From Ruminococcus sp. YE71 (GTDB taxonomy: Bacteria; Bacillota; Clostridia; Oscillospirales; Ruminococcaceae): a stretch of DNA of 64,000 bases. A program made the position numbers and the translations under genes. How positions within the stretch are numbered: position 1 is the first letter of the stretch; every line of letters begins with the position of its first letter. The stretch is taken from contig NZ_FPIR01000017.1 of NCBI RefSeq assembly GCF_900119155.1, positions 1-64,000 of the forward strand, in the 5' to 3' direction. The notes beneath the pieces were generated by a model. The model was not told the origin of the DNA, ran no database searches, and was given only the letters and a program-made list of their open reading frames with translations. Of this stretch, positions 43,057 through 52,542 are shown piece by piece.

Positions 43057-44439
43057 ATGAAACACAAGAGATTTGTAGCAGGTATGCTCGCAACTTCGAT
43101 GGCACTGGCAGTATCCAGCTGCGGAAAGACCGACGACGATGTGCAGGAGAGAGAAGCGGTAAAGACCGCTGACGGCAAGACCGTCCTCAACGTGTGGGCG
43201 TTCACCGATGAGGTACCTGGAATGATCGACAAGTACATGGAGCTGCACCCCGACTTCGCAAAGAAGTACGAGGTAAAGACCACGATCATCGCTACGACCG
43301 AAGGTCAGTATCAGCCCGCACTCGACCAGGCACTTTCGGCAGGCGGCGATGATGCTCCCGACCTGTACTGCGCTGAGTCCGCATTCGTGCTCAAGTATAC
43401 TCAGGGCGACGCTGCTAAGTACGCTGCACCCTACGAGTCGCTCGGCATCGACGTTGACGCTAAGATAAAGGAAGCTGACATCGCACAGTACTCCGTAGAT
43501 ATGGGTACCAACAATGACAACAAGGTCGTTGGTCTCGGCTATCAGGCTACGGGCGGTGCGTTCATCTACAGACGTTCCATCGCGAAGGACGTTTTCGGGA
43601 CCGATGACCCCGATCAGATCTCGGCGGCTATCGGCGGCGGTTCTCAGAGCTGGGATAAGTTTTGGGAGGCTGCAGAACAGCTCAAGGCTAAGGGCTACGG
43701 CATAATTTCGGGCGACGGCGACCTCTGGCACGCTGTTGAGAACAGCTCCGATCAGGCATGGATCGTTGACGGCACACTCACCATCGACCCCAAGCGCGAG
43801 CAGTTCCTCGACTACTCCAAGATGCTCAAGGACAACGGCTGGCACAACGATACTCAGGACTGGCAGGACGCCTGGTTCGCTGATATGAAGGGCGAAGGCG
43901 ATAAGGGCATCTTCGGTTTCTTCGGACCCGCATGGCTCATTAACTACACTCTCGGCGACAACTGCGGCGGCAAAGCTGTTGGCGAAGGCACTTACGGCGA
44001 CTGGGCTGTATGTGATTCTCCTATCGGCTTCTGCTGGGGCGGTACCTGGCTGCTTGCAAGCCAGTCCTCGCCCAACAAGGAAGCTCTCGGCGAGATCATC
44101 GAGTGGATCACCCTCGACTGCTCCGAAAACGGCTTACAGTATATGTGGGCGAACGGTACATACAACGATTCGGGTACAAAGGACTGCGTTGCTTCGGGTA
44201 CTGTAATGGCTAAGTCCAACGGCGAACTCGAATTCCTCGGCGGTCAGAATATGTTCGACGTATTCACCAAGGCTAACCAGTATGCGAACGGTAAGAACAA
44301 GACCCAGTACGATGAGACTATCAACACCTACTGGAGAGATCAGGTACGTCAGTACACCGCAGGCAACAAGAGCCGCGAGGACGCTATCAAGGACTTCAAA
44401 CAGCAGGTAGCCGATAACCTTGACGTAACCGTAAAGTAA
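43057..44439 (+). CDS. ABC sugar-binding lipoprotein (second importer)
   Basis: A 460-residue carbohydrate-type solute-binding lipoprotein; the lipobox VSSC places lipidation at Cys22. It is a paralogue of the binding protein at 15.4 kb, with the same order of motifs: GDDAPDLYCAESAF, YQATGGAFIY, CWGGTWLLA and LGGQNMFDVFT. AGGAGG lies 9 nt before the ATG at 43057 (an ATG at 43051 is in frame but close). It is followed by a hairpin and two permeases in the same order as in the LacI-linked operon, which points to duplication of a whole importer module. No regulator or ATPase gene is present. Confidence 0.92.
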   Translation: MKHKRFVAGMLATSMALAVSSCGKTDDDVQEREAVKTADGKTVLNVWAFTDEVPGMIDKYMELHPDFAKKYEVKTTIIATTEGQYQPALDQALSAGGDDAPDLYCAESAFVLKYTQGDAAKYAAPYESLGIDVDAKIKEADIAQYSVDMGTNNDNKVVGLGYQATGGAFIYRRSIAKDVFGTDDPDQISAAIGGGSQSWDKFWEAAEQLKAKGYGIISGDGDLWHAVENSSDQAWIVDGTLTIDPKREQFLDYSKMLKDNGWHNDTQDWQDAWFADMKGEGDKGIFGFFGPAWLINYTLGDNCGGKAVGEGTYGDWAVCDSPIGFCWGGTWLLASQSSPNKEALGEIIEWITLDCSENGLQYMWANGTYNDSGTKDCVASGTVMAKSNGELEFLGGQNMFDVFTKANQYANGKNKTQYDETINTYWRDQVRQYTAGNKSREDAIKDFKQQVADNLDVTVK

Positions 44440-44472
44440 AAGACCCGACAGTTCGGACGAAATAACTCGGAA

Positions 44473-44502
44473 AGCTCTGCGGAGTATCACGCTCCGCAGG
44501 CT
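44473..44502 (+). terminator. Hairpin between binding-protein and permease genes of the second importer
   Basis: Stem AGC-t-CTGCGGAG / CTCCGCAG-GCT with a 7-nt loop and no strong T-run. It probably stabilises the upstream message or partly stops transcription, as in the first importer. Confidence 0.6.
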
Positions 44503-44552
44503 TCTCCCTGAAATGGAGCCGAAGCTGTCAAGACACGTTCGGGAGTGATATT

Positions 44553-45533
44553 ATGAAAAACAAAAGCAATGGTATGAACTATGCCAAGTACGGCTATCTG
44601 TTCAGTATACCGTTCGTGACCGCGTTTCTGATATTCTCGCTGTATCCGACGATCTATACCGCTATACTCGGCTTCACCGACTGTAAAGGTCTCGGCAACA
44701 CGAACTGGAGCATCCTTGAGAACCCGTTCGACAATTTCAGAAATGTTATAAACAATCCATCGTTCGTTACATCCTTGAAAAACACCCTCGTTATCTGGAT
44801 AATGAACTTCATCCCCCAGATAACCTTAGCGCTCCTGCTTACGGCGTGGTTCACATCCCACTCGTATGAGCTGAAGGGCAAGGGCTTCTTCAAGGTAGTG
44901 TTCTATATGCCGAACATAATCACAGCGGCGACTGTGGCTATCCTGTTCAACTCGCTCTACGGCTACCCCGTAGGCCCCGTGAACGATTTCCTCACCTCGC
45001 TCCACATCATTCCGAAGCCCTTCAACTTCCTCACCAGCAAAGGCTGGGCGAAGTTCATCGTGGCTTTCATCCAGTTCTGGACATGGTACGGAAATACTAT
45101 GATAGTGCTCATCTCGGGCGTTCTCGGCATAAGCCCCGACATCTATGAGGCTGCCGACATCGACGGCGCGAACGGTGTTCAGACCTTCTTCAAGATAACC
45201 ATACCCAACCTCAAGACCGTACTCCTTTACACCCTCATCACCTCGCTGGTCGGCGGTCTGAATATGTACGATATCCCGAAGCTGTTCCTGAACGGCGGAC
45301 CCGATAACTCAACGCTCACCACAAGCGTGTTCATCTACAATCAGGCGTTCAGCGGAAGCTACCTCTATAACCGTGCAGCTGCCGCAAGTATGCTGATGTT
45401 CATCGTTATCGCGGTATGCTCGGCGATACTGTTCTACATCATGAGAGACAAGGATGAGGCTAAGGCTGAGAAGGAAAAGAAAGAAGCATTAAAGGCATGG
45501 AAACGCTCGCAGAAGGCTGCGGCTTCCAGGTAA
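44553..45533 (+). CDS. Sugar ABC transporter permease, MalF type (second importer)
   Basis: A 326-residue permease with six predicted transmembrane segments (first at about 16-37). The ATPase-docking motif is EAADIDGANGVQTFFKITIP. The C-terminus is Lys/Glu/Ala-rich. GGGAGTG lies upstream of the ATG. It is homologous to the permease at 16.9 kb (same MNYAKYGYLF versus SYAKWGYIF start) and pairs with the MalG-type protein 15 nt downstream. Confidence 0.93.
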   Translation: MKNKSNGMNYAKYGYLFSIPFVTAFLIFSLYPTIYTAILGFTDCKGLGNTNWSILENPFDNFRNVINNPSFVTSLKNTLVIWIMNFIPQITLALLLTAWFTSHSYELKGKGFFKVVFYMPNIITAATVAILFNSLYGYPVGPVNDFLTSLHIIPKPFNFLTSKGWAKFIVAFIQFWTWYGNTMIVLISGVLGISPDIYEAADIDGANGVQTFFKITIPNLKTVLLYTLITSLVGGLNMYDIPKLFLNGGPDNSTLTTSVFIYNQAFSGSYLYNRAAAASMLMFIVIAVCSAILFYIMRDKDEAKAEKEKKEALKAWKRSQKAAASR

Positions 45534-45548
45534 GGGAGGGACGGAATA

Positions 45549-46451
45549 ATGACAACTACAGCCGGAACTGTACCGAGCGCACCTGTTTCAAGCAGCTCGG
45601 ATGAGATAAAAAGCAGAGCCGAGTCACAGAAGACATTCAAGATAGTGGCATATACCGTCTGTGTACTGCTTACCGTTATGTGCCTGTTCCCCTTCGTGAT
45701 AATGATCGTAAACTCCACGAGGAGCACCACCCAGATACAGCAGCACTCCATCTCGCTGATACCGGGAACCAGCCTGCTGAAGAACTTCGCCGTACTGACG
45801 GGCAAATCCTTCAATCCTCTCCGCGGATTCCTGAATTCGCTGGGCATATCCTTTTTCTCGACACTCTGCAACATCTATTTCTCTACCATGACCGCCTTCG
45901 CGCTGGTCGCTTATAACTGGAAGCTCCGCAAGCCTTTCTTCACCGTCATCATGGCGGTGCTGATGATACCTGCTCAGGTGACCTCCATCGGTTTCTACCA
46001 GTTCATGTATCAGATAGGCATGACGAACAACTTCCTCGCGCTGATACTCCCCTCTATCGCCGCACCTACCACTGTTTTCTTCATGAGACAATACATGATA
46101 CCCTCCCTTCCGATGGAGATACTCCAGTCGGCACGTATCGACGGCGCAAGAGAGTTCCGCATATTCAACCAGATCGTTCTCCCGATGATGAAGCCCGCGA
46201 TGGCTACTCAGGCTATCTTCGCCTTCGTCGGAAAGTGGAACGAGTTCTTCCTTTCGAGCATCCTGCTCACCAAGCAGGAAAAGTACACCATGCCTATCAT
46301 GGTAAGCCTGCTCAAGGGTGATATCTACAAGACCGAGTACGGCGCGATCTATCTTGGATTGTTCCTGACCGTTCTTCCGCTGCTTGCAGTCTACTTCCTG
46401 CTCTCCAAGTACATCGTAGCAGGTGTGGCGCTCGGCGGTGTAAAATCGTGA
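45549..46451 (+). CDS. Sugar ABC transporter permease, MalG type (second importer)
   Basis: A 300-residue permease with six predicted transmembrane segments, the first at about 36-58, after a polar N-terminal tail that is longer than in the paralogue. The EAA-like motif here is QSARIDGAREFRIFNQIVLP, with Gln-Ser in place of the usual Glu-Ala. The end GGVKS fits the family. GGGAGGG lies upstream. It is the last gene of the importer. Confidence 0.93.
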   Translation: MTTTAGTVPSAPVSSSSDEIKSRAESQKTFKIVAYTVCVLLTVMCLFPFVIMIVNSTRSTTQIQQHSISLIPGTSLLKNFAVLTGKSFNPLRGFLNSLGISFFSTLCNIYFSTMTAFALVAYNWKLRKPFFTVIMAVLMIPAQVTSIGFYQFMYQIGMTNNFLALILPSIAAPTTVFFMRQYMIPSLPMEILQSARIDGAREFRIFNQIVLPMMKPAMATQAIFAFVGKWNEFFLSSILLTKQEKYTMPIMVSLLKGDIYKTEYGAIYLGLFLTVLPLLAVYFLLSKYIVAGVALGGVKS

Positions 46452-46472
46452 TATTTCTCCTCTTAAAGCGCA

Positions 46473-46517
46473 AAGTCTGCCCCCCGCGAGCCAAGCTCCG
46501 CAGGGCAGGCTTTTTTT
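46473..46517 (+). terminator. Terminator of the second importer
   Basis: Stem AAGTCTGCCC / GGGCAGGCTT (one G-T pair) around a 20-nt loop, followed by TTTTTTT. Confidence 0.85.
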
Positions 46518-46558
46518 CTGCATGACCCGAAATGCACTACTCGTCCGTGGATCCGACC

Positions 46559-46587
46559 TTGACAACTTTCATATAATGTTGTATAAT
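46559..46587 (+). promoter_or_regulatory. Promoter of the serine acetyltransferase gene
   Basis: TTGACA (46559-46564), 17-bp spacer, TATAAT (46582-46587), with a leader of about 25 nt. Confidence 0.88.
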
Positions 46588-46618
46588 ATAACATATATGT
46601 TCGCAGGAGGAACAGCGT

Positions 46619-47596
46619 ATGTCTAATATCGAAAAAAAGTTAAGCGAGCTGACGGAAATGCTCGTAAGCGACTATGAGGGCGGACGCATCATAGATGAGG
46701 TCAAATCCCATGCGATGCCCGATAAGAAAAAAGTTATAGATATTCTTGAAAAGATACGCATCATCGTGTTCGCAGGCTATTTCAGGAACGGTCTTTACAA
46801 GGTGTATACGGTACGCAACACCCTGACTATGCTGCTTGAGGACGTTACCTTCAATCTCGGTCAGCAGATAGCCGTCGTGCTCAGCTGTTCGCCCGAGTAC
46901 GAGAATGCCGTTCCCGAAGAGGTCGAGAACGCCGCCGAGTACCTTACCTTTGAGTTTCTGAGCAAGCTGCCGAAGATCCGCGCTCTTGTCGAGACTGACG
47001 TCAAGGCGGCTTACGACGGCGACCCTGCCGCATTCTCCACCGACGAGATAATATATTCATATCCGGGACTCTACGCGATCGTTACGAGCCGTATCGCGCA
47101 TGAGCTGTTCCTGCTGGGTGTGCCCCTCATCCCACGTATGATGACAGAGCACGCTCACAGCCTTACGGGTATCGACATCCACCCCGGTACGACTATCGGT
47201 GAATACTTCTTCATCGACCACGGTACAGGTATAGTTATCGGTGAGACTACCGAGATAGGCAACAACGTAAAGATATATCAGGGCGTGACCCTCGGTGCGC
47301 TTTCAACCCGCGGCGGTCAGTCGCTCCGCGGAAAGAAGCGTCACCCCACCATAAAGGATAACGTCACCATATATTCGGGTGCTTCGATACTCGGCGGCGA
47401 TACCATCATCGGAAAGGATGTAGTAATCGGCGGCAACGCCTTCATCACATCCTCGATACCCGACGGCGCGAGAGTCAGCATCAAGAATCAGGAGCTTACC
47501 TTCAAGTACAGCTCCGACAAGGGCAACGTTGATGACCCCCACGCTTCGATAGAACGACGCGAGATAGATGACGAGACCTGGTTCTATATCATCTGA
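46619..47596 (+). CDS. Serine O-acetyltransferase
   Basis: A 325-residue enzyme that makes O-acetylserine from serine and acetyl-CoA, the first step of cysteine synthesis. An alpha-helical N-terminal half (1-180) is followed by a left-handed beta-helix of hexapeptide repeats (about 185-280). HPGTTIGEYFFIDHGTGIVIGE contributes the catalytic His, and GKKRHPTIKDNVTIYSGASILGG is typical of CysE. The protein is longer than short CysE/EpsC forms because of the extended N-terminus and a C-terminal extension (about 285-325). AGGAGG precedes the ATG. It is monocistronic; no cysK lies nearby. Confidence 0.88.
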   Translation: MSNIEKKLSELTEMLVSDYEGGRIIDEVKSHAMPDKKKVIDILEKIRIIVFAGYFRNGLYKVYTVRNTLTMLLEDVTFNLGQQIAVVLSCSPEYENAVPEEVENAAEYLTFEFLSKLPKIRALVETDVKAAYDGDPAAFSTDEIIYSYPGLYAIVTSRIAHELFLLGVPLIPRMMTEHAHSLTGIDIHPGTTIGEYFFIDHGTGIVIGETTEIGNNVKIYQGVTLGALSTRGGQSLRGKKRHPTIKDNVTIYSGASILGGDTIIGKDVVIGGNAFITSSIPDGARVSIKNQELTFKYSSDKGNVDDPHASIERREIDDETWFYII

Positions 47597-47612
47597 ATAC
47601 CCGCCGCAGTCA

Positions 47613-47646
47613 GCAGGGCGGAGGCAAGCCACCGTCCTGCGTTTTT
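47613..47646 (+). terminator. Terminator after the serine acetyltransferase
   Basis: Stem GCAGGgCGG / CCGtCCTGC with a 10-nt loop and GTTTTT. It lies close to the ABC ATPase start, so some read-through is possible. Confidence 0.6.
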
Positions 47647-47671
47647 ATAACCGAACGAAAAGGACAATATC

Positions 47672-48376
47672 ATGAGTGCATTCGTTGAATTCAGGAACGT
47701 AAAAAAAACTTACAGGACAGGCGAGGTCGAGATAGAGGCTCTGCGCGATGTCAGCTTTGAGATAGGCAAGGGCGAGTTCTGCGTTATAGTCGGCGCTTCG
47801 GGCGCGGGCAAGACCACCATACTCAACATTCTCGGCGGCATGGATACCCTCACTTCGGGAAGCGCCAAGCTCGACGGAGTGGATATCTCACAGCTCACGA
47901 AGAAACAGCTGACCGCTTACAGACGTTACGACGTCGGGTTCGTGTTCCAGTTCTATAATCTGGTGCAGAACCTTACCGCTCTCGAAAACGTGGAGCTTGC
48001 GGCACAGATCTGCAAAGACCCCCTCGACGCCGAAAAGGTGCTCGAACAGGTGGGGCTGGCAGAGCGCATGAAGAACTTTCCCGCACAGCTGTCGGGCGGC
48101 GAACAGCAGAGAGTCGCTATCGCAAGGGCGCTGGCGAAGAATCCGAAGCTGCTGCTCTGCGACGAGCCGACGGGCGCCCTCGACTACAACACGGGCAAGT
48201 CGGTGCTGAAGCTCCTTCAGGATACCTGCCGCAATAACGGAATGACCGTTGTGGTCATCACTCACAATTCGGCGCTGGCGGCTATGGCTGACCGCATCAT
48301 CACGGTGAAGAGCGGCATGGTCGAGAGCATGAGGCTCAATGACGAGATAGTCGATGTTGAGCAGATAGAATGGTGA
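47672..48376 (+). CDS. ABC transporter ATPase, MacB/LolD type
   Basis: A 234-residue ATPase. Walker A is GASGAGKTTILN, the signature LSGGEQQRVAIARAL, Walker B LLLCDEPTGALDYNTG, then VITHNSALAAMADRII. The YRRYDVGFVFQFYNL segment places it with MacB/LolD ATPases that power FtsX-like permeases rather than importers. AAAGGA lies before the ATG. The permease begins 4 nt after its stop. Confidence 0.93.
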   Translation: MSAFVEFRNVKKTYRTGEVEIEALRDVSFEIGKGEFCVIVGASGAGKTTILNILGGMDTLTSGSAKLDGVDISQLTKKQLTAYRRYDVGFVFQFYNLVQNLTALENVELAAQICKDPLDAEKVLEQVGLAERMKNFPAQLSGGEQQRVAIARALAKNPKLLLCDEPTGALDYNTGKSVLKLLQDTCRNNGMTVVVITHNSALAAMADRIITVKSGMVESMRLNDEIVDVEQIEW

Positions 48377-48380
48377 GCGG

Positions 48381-51236
48381 ATGAAGTCGAAAATGAAGCT
48401 CTCGGCACTGCGGGAGATAAAAAGCAGTCTCGGCAGATACATGGCGATACTCGCGATAATCGCGCTGGGCGTCGGCTTTTTTTCGGGAGTGAGGATAACC
48501 ACCCCGACGATGGTATACAACATGAACGGCTTTTTGCAGGAGGGTCAGCTGTATGACTACCGCCTGCTCTCGACCATCGGATGGGAAAAGTCGGACGTTG
48601 AAGACCTCGCCTCACAGCCCGATGTGCGTGCCTGTGAGGGGGCGTATTCCGCAGATATACTCTGCACCGACAGGGACGGAAAGAACGAGTACGTGTTCAA
48701 GGCGCACTCGCTGACGGAGAACGTAAACAAGATAAAGCTGACCAGCGGCAGAATGCCCGAATCTCCAGACGAGTGCCTGCTTGATGCAAAGATGGGCGGC
48801 ATGAAGAACTCGGATATGGAGGGAAGCTCGGTCATCCGCATCAAGGACTCAAACGAGCAGGAGACCATCGGGATGTTCCGCTACAGGAAATACAAGGTCG
48901 TGGGCTACTGCTATTCTCCGCTGTATATCAACTTCGAGCGCGGCACGACTTCGATAGGGACGGGAAGCGTTTCGGGGTTCATGTACGTGATGCCCGAAGC
49001 CTTCCGAAGCAAAGCCTACTCGGAGATATACGTCCGCTTTGACGAGGATGAGACTATCTACTCGGAGGGCTACAAGGACTATATGGACGCTCACGAGGAC
49101 TTGTGGGAGCGCATCACCCGCGAACACGCCGACGCACGCTATGAACGGCTGGTCAGCGACGCGGAAGAGAAGATAGCTGACGGAACCCGTAAACTTGAAG
49201 ATAACCGTTCGGAGGGCGAAAAGAAGCTCTCGGACGCGGAGCAGGAGCTGGCAGAGGCGAGAAAGACCCTCGACGAGACCTCACAACAGCTTGCCGCCGC
49301 TAAGGAACAGATAGACAGCGGCAGGGCAGAGCTTGAAAAGATGAAGCAGCAGCTCGGAGAAGCGGCTGCGGCTCAGCTTGCCGAACAGGAGGCCGTGCTC
49401 GACGCTTCCGAGGAGGAGTACGAAAAGGGGCTTGCCGAATATCAGAAGGGCGAGGATGATTATGCCTCGGGGCTTGAGACCTACAACAGCAACAAGCAGA
49501 ATTTCGACAGCAGGATAGCCGACGCCGAGCGCGAGATCGCAGACGCAAGAGATGCGGTCGCATCGCTGAAAAAGCCCGAGACGTTCCTGATGGGACGGGG
49601 TACGAACATCGGCGTTGCCTGCTTCGAGAACGACTCGGACATAGTGGCGCAGGTCGCAAAGGTGTTCCCGATATTCTTCATACTGGTGGCGGCGCTGGTC
49701 TGCATGACCACCATGAGCCGCATGGTCGAGGAACAGCGCACCCAGATAGGCGTGTTCAAGGCACTGGGCTACTCAAACGGCTCGATAATGGGCAGGCTGA
49801 TGTTCTATTCGGGAAGTGCGGCGGTCATCGGCGCGGCGGCAGGCTACGCCGTGGGGACCATGCTTTTCCCGAGAGTCATCTGGATGACCTATCAGCTCAT
49901 GTATGTAGACCTTGAGATGAAGTATATGTTCGATGTTAAGCTGGCGGTCATTTCGGGAGCGGTCTCGCTGCTCTGTTCGGTGGGTACCACATGGGCATCC
50001 TGCCGCTACGAGCTTTCCGAGACAGCCGCATCGCTGATGCGCCCGAAAGCACCGAAGGCAGGCAAGCGAGTTCTGCTGGAGAGGATACCCTTCATCTGGA
50101 AGCGGCTGAGATTCCTTGTGAAGGTCTCGGTGCGAAACATCTTCCGCTACAAGAAACGCTTCTTCATGATGATACTCGGTATCAGCGGCTGTACGGCTCT
50201 GCTTCTGACGGGCTTCGGCATCAAGGATTCGGTAGCAGGCTTTGCGGACGTGCAGTACGGCGAGGTGTTCGTGACCGACGCCGACATGATATTCGACCCA
50301 GAGGACGGAAAGCTCCCCGAAAGCGTGGAAAAACTGCTCGCGGAACACACCGCCGAGCACAAGCTCCTGCGCGAGTGTTCGTGGGATCTGGTGACGAAGG
50401 ACAAGACCAAGAGCATCACACTTGAAGTCCCCGAAAACTACGACGGGATGGACAGCTTCGTGCGGATGAATACGGCGGACGGCGAGCCTGTTCCCGTGCC
50501 GAAGAGCGGCGAAGCTGTGGTCAGCAGGAGCCTTGAAGAACGCTACGGCGTTCATACGGGGGATACCATCACCCTGCGCGACGACAAGCTGAACGAACTG
50601 CACCTGAAAGTCATCGGCGTGTTCAGGAACCATGTGTATAACTACGTTTTCACCTGCCCCGAGACCTTCACGGAACAGCTGGGGACCGCCCCCGAGTTCA
50701 ACGGCGCTTTCATGAACTTTGCTGAGGGCACCGACGAATTCAAGGAAGCGGCGGCGATAGCAGGGGACAAGGCGGTGAAGAACGTGACCGTTTATTCCGA
50801 GCTGAAAGAGCGCATGAGAAAGACCATGTCGAGCCTTGACTACGTTGTCCTGCTGGTCATCGTCAGCGCGGCGGGGCTTGCGTTCATCGTGATATATAAC
50901 CTTACAAACATAAACATCACCGAACGTCTGCGTGAGATAGCCACCATCAAGGTGCTGGGCTTTTTCCGAAGCGAGACAAGCGCATACGTCCTTCGGGAGA
51001 ACATCGCGCTCACCGCCATCGGCACTCTGGTCGGACTGGGACTGGGCATACTTCTGCACCGCTTCGTGATGGGGCAGATAGTTGTGGACATGGTGTCGTT
51101 CAGCGTGCGCATACTGCCGCTGAGCTATGTGTACAGCGTGGTGCTGACGTTCGTGTTCAATTTCCTCGTTGACCTTGTCATGGAGAACAAGCTCGAACGG
51201 ATAAATATGGCGGAATCGCTCAAGACCATCGATTAA
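48381..51236 (+). CDS. Large FtsX-like ABC permease with extracellular coiled coil
   Basis: A 951-residue MacB/FtsX-type permease. A first transmembrane helix lies at about 18-38, then a large extracellular part with a long coiled coil (about 255-395; DAEQELAEARKTLDETSQQL). A set of three helices follows (about 430-560), a second extracellular domain (about 620-790) and a final set of three helices (about 805-935). The double FtsX layout is that of peptide or lipoprotein exporters and stress sensors of Firmicutes. The coiled coil could span the wall. It forms an operon with its ATPase and the serine hydrolase 13 nt downstream. Substrate unknown. Confidence 0.9.
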   Translation: MKSKMKLSALREIKSSLGRYMAILAIIALGVGFFSGVRITTPTMVYNMNGFLQEGQLYDYRLLSTIGWEKSDVEDLASQPDVRACEGAYSADILCTDRDGKNEYVFKAHSLTENVNKIKLTSGRMPESPDECLLDAKMGGMKNSDMEGSSVIRIKDSNEQETIGMFRYRKYKVVGYCYSPLYINFERGTTSIGTGSVSGFMYVMPEAFRSKAYSEIYVRFDEDETIYSEGYKDYMDAHEDLWERITREHADARYERLVSDAEEKIADGTRKLEDNRSEGEKKLSDAEQELAEARKTLDETSQQLAAAKEQIDSGRAELEKMKQQLGEAAAAQLAEQEAVLDASEEEYEKGLAEYQKGEDDYASGLETYNSNKQNFDSRIADAEREIADARDAVASLKKPETFLMGRGTNIGVACFENDSDIVAQVAKVFPIFFILVAALVCMTTMSRMVEEQRTQIGVFKALGYSNGSIMGRLMFYSGSAAVIGAAAGYAVGTMLFPRVIWMTYQLMYVDLEMKYMFDVKLAVISGAVSLLCSVGTTWASCRYELSETAASLMRPKAPKAGKRVLLERIPFIWKRLRFLVKVSVRNIFRYKKRFFMMILGISGCTALLLTGFGIKDSVAGFADVQYGEVFVTDADMIFDPEDGKLPESVEKLLAEHTAEHKLLRECSWDLVTKDKTKSITLEVPENYDGMDSFVRMNTADGEPVPVPKSGEAVVSRSLEERYGVHTGDTITLRDDKLNELHLKVIGVFRNHVYNYVFTCPETFTEQLGTAPEFNGAFMNFAEGTDEFKEAAAIAGDKAVKNVTVYSELKERMRKTMSSLDYVVLLVIVSAAGLAFIVIYNLTNINITERLREIATIKVLGFFRSETSAYVLRENIALTAIGTLVGLGLGILLHRFVMGQIVVDMVSFSVRILPLSYVYSVVLTFVFNFLVDLVMENKLERINMAESLKTID

Positions 51237-51249
51237 CGGAGGGACATAT

Positions 51250-52395
51250 ATGAATTTTGAGAATATCAACAGCGCGGTCAGCCGCAGTATCGAAAGGCAG
51301 TCGGAAACGGGTGCGGCTTTCGTGCTGACCCGCGACGGAAAGCCGATACACATCTTTGCGGCAGGACTTGCCGACGCCGAAAAAGGAACGGCGTTCACAC
51401 CCGATACCATTTGCAGGGCTTTTTCCTGCTCGAAGATAGTGACCGCCACCGCCTGCGTGCAGCTTATCGAGAGGGGACTGCTGGACACAAGCTGGGAGCT
51501 GGGCTGGCTCATCCCCGAGTTTTCCGATGCGAAGTACGTCCGCGGCGGCAAGAAGCTCGATTCGCCGCCCATCCGCATCCGCGACCTGCTGAACATGACT
51601 TCGGGCATCGCTTACCCGGGCGACTGGCACGAGGGCGTGGAGGTCATGAACAAGGTATGGGATGCACTTGACGACAGCATCAAGAACGGCAGACCGATGA
51701 CCACTCAGGAATTCGCGGCGGCAGTCGGAAAAGCTCCGCTGATGTACGCGGCAGGGGACGAGTGGATGTACGGCTCGTCTGCGGACATTCTCGGTGCGGT
51801 GGTCGAAAGGGTCGCGGAAATGCGCTTTTCCGAGTACCTTGCAAAGAATATCTTTGAACCGCTTGGCATGGAGGACACGGCGTTCTATGTGCCTGCGGAC
51901 AAGCGCGACAGACTGGCGGTGCTGTACGAGGGCGCTGGCGAAAGCAGGAAACTGCCCGAGTACGTCAACCTCTGCATCTACGATTACGACGAGCCGCCGA
52001 AGTTCGAGTCGGGCGGGGCGGGACTCTTCACGACCGCAAACGACCTCGCAAAGCTCGGCGCTGAGCTTGCCTGCGGCGGAAAGGGCGTTATCAGCAGGCG
52101 CGGTGTGGACTTCATGCGCACGAACGGTCTTTCACCCGAACAGAGAAAGACCTACAACTGGGACTCCACAAGGGGTTACGGCTACGGCAACCTCGTGAGA
52201 GTGCTGGAGGACAGGAACCTTGCAGGCACGCTGGCGAACGAGGGCGCATTCGGCTGGGACGGCTGGACGGGCACATATCTGCTCTGCGACCCGAAGGAAA
52301 AGCTGTCGGTGACGCTGTTCGTTCAGCGCTGCGGCGCAGGCACGACTCAGCTGGCAAGAGATGTGGTGAACGCATCCTACGCGGCACTGGGATAA
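51250..52395 (+). CDS. Serine hydrolase of the beta-lactamase / class C family
   Basis: A 381-residue penicillin-binding-protein-like hydrolase. The active site is Ser59-x-x-Lys62 (SCSK), the second element is Tyr174-Gly-Ser176 (YGS), and GWTGT near the C-terminus takes the place of the K-T-G strand. It has no signal peptide, so it is probably cytoplasmic; many such proteins are esterases or D-amino-acid peptidases rather than beta-lactamases. GGAGGG precedes the ATG. It is the third gene of the MacB-like operon, so a role in processing the exported substrate is possible. Confidence 0.88.
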   Translation: MNFENINSAVSRSIERQSETGAAFVLTRDGKPIHIFAAGLADAEKGTAFTPDTICRAFSCSKIVTATACVQLIERGLLDTSWELGWLIPEFSDAKYVRGGKKLDSPPIRIRDLLNMTSGIAYPGDWHEGVEVMNKVWDALDDSIKNGRPMTTQEFAAAVGKAPLMYAAGDEWMYGSSADILGAVVERVAEMRFSEYLAKNIFEPLGMEDTAFYVPADKRDRLAVLYEGAGESRKLPEYVNLCIYDYDEPPKFESGGAGLFTTANDLAKLGAELACGGKGVISRRGVDFMRTNGLSPEQRKTYNWDSTRGYGYGNLVRVLEDRNLAGTLANEGAFGWDGWTGTYLLCDPKEKLSVTLFVQRCGAGTTQLARDVVNASYAALG

Positions 52396-52467
52396 AAAGA
52401 CTATCTGCAGAAGTGTGGATTCTGCCGATTTTTTTCGTCCTCAGCAAAGTGAAATGTAGAAAAAATA

Positions 52468-52496
52468 TTGACAATTGATGAAATTTGAGGTATAAT
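52468..52496 (+). promoter_or_regulatory. Promoter of the AIM24-family gene
   Basis: TTGACA (52468-52473), 17-bp spacer, TATAAT (52491-52496). Confidence 0.88.
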
Positions 52497-52542
52497 TGAC
52501 ATAGCATTCATGACCGATTGCGTTATAAAGGAGGATACGATT

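Noticed and set aside
49773-51608. 611-codon minus-strand open frame
   Set aside because: It lies across the permease and serine hydrolase genes, is His/Arg-rich without domain signals, and results from the GC-rich third positions of the real genes.
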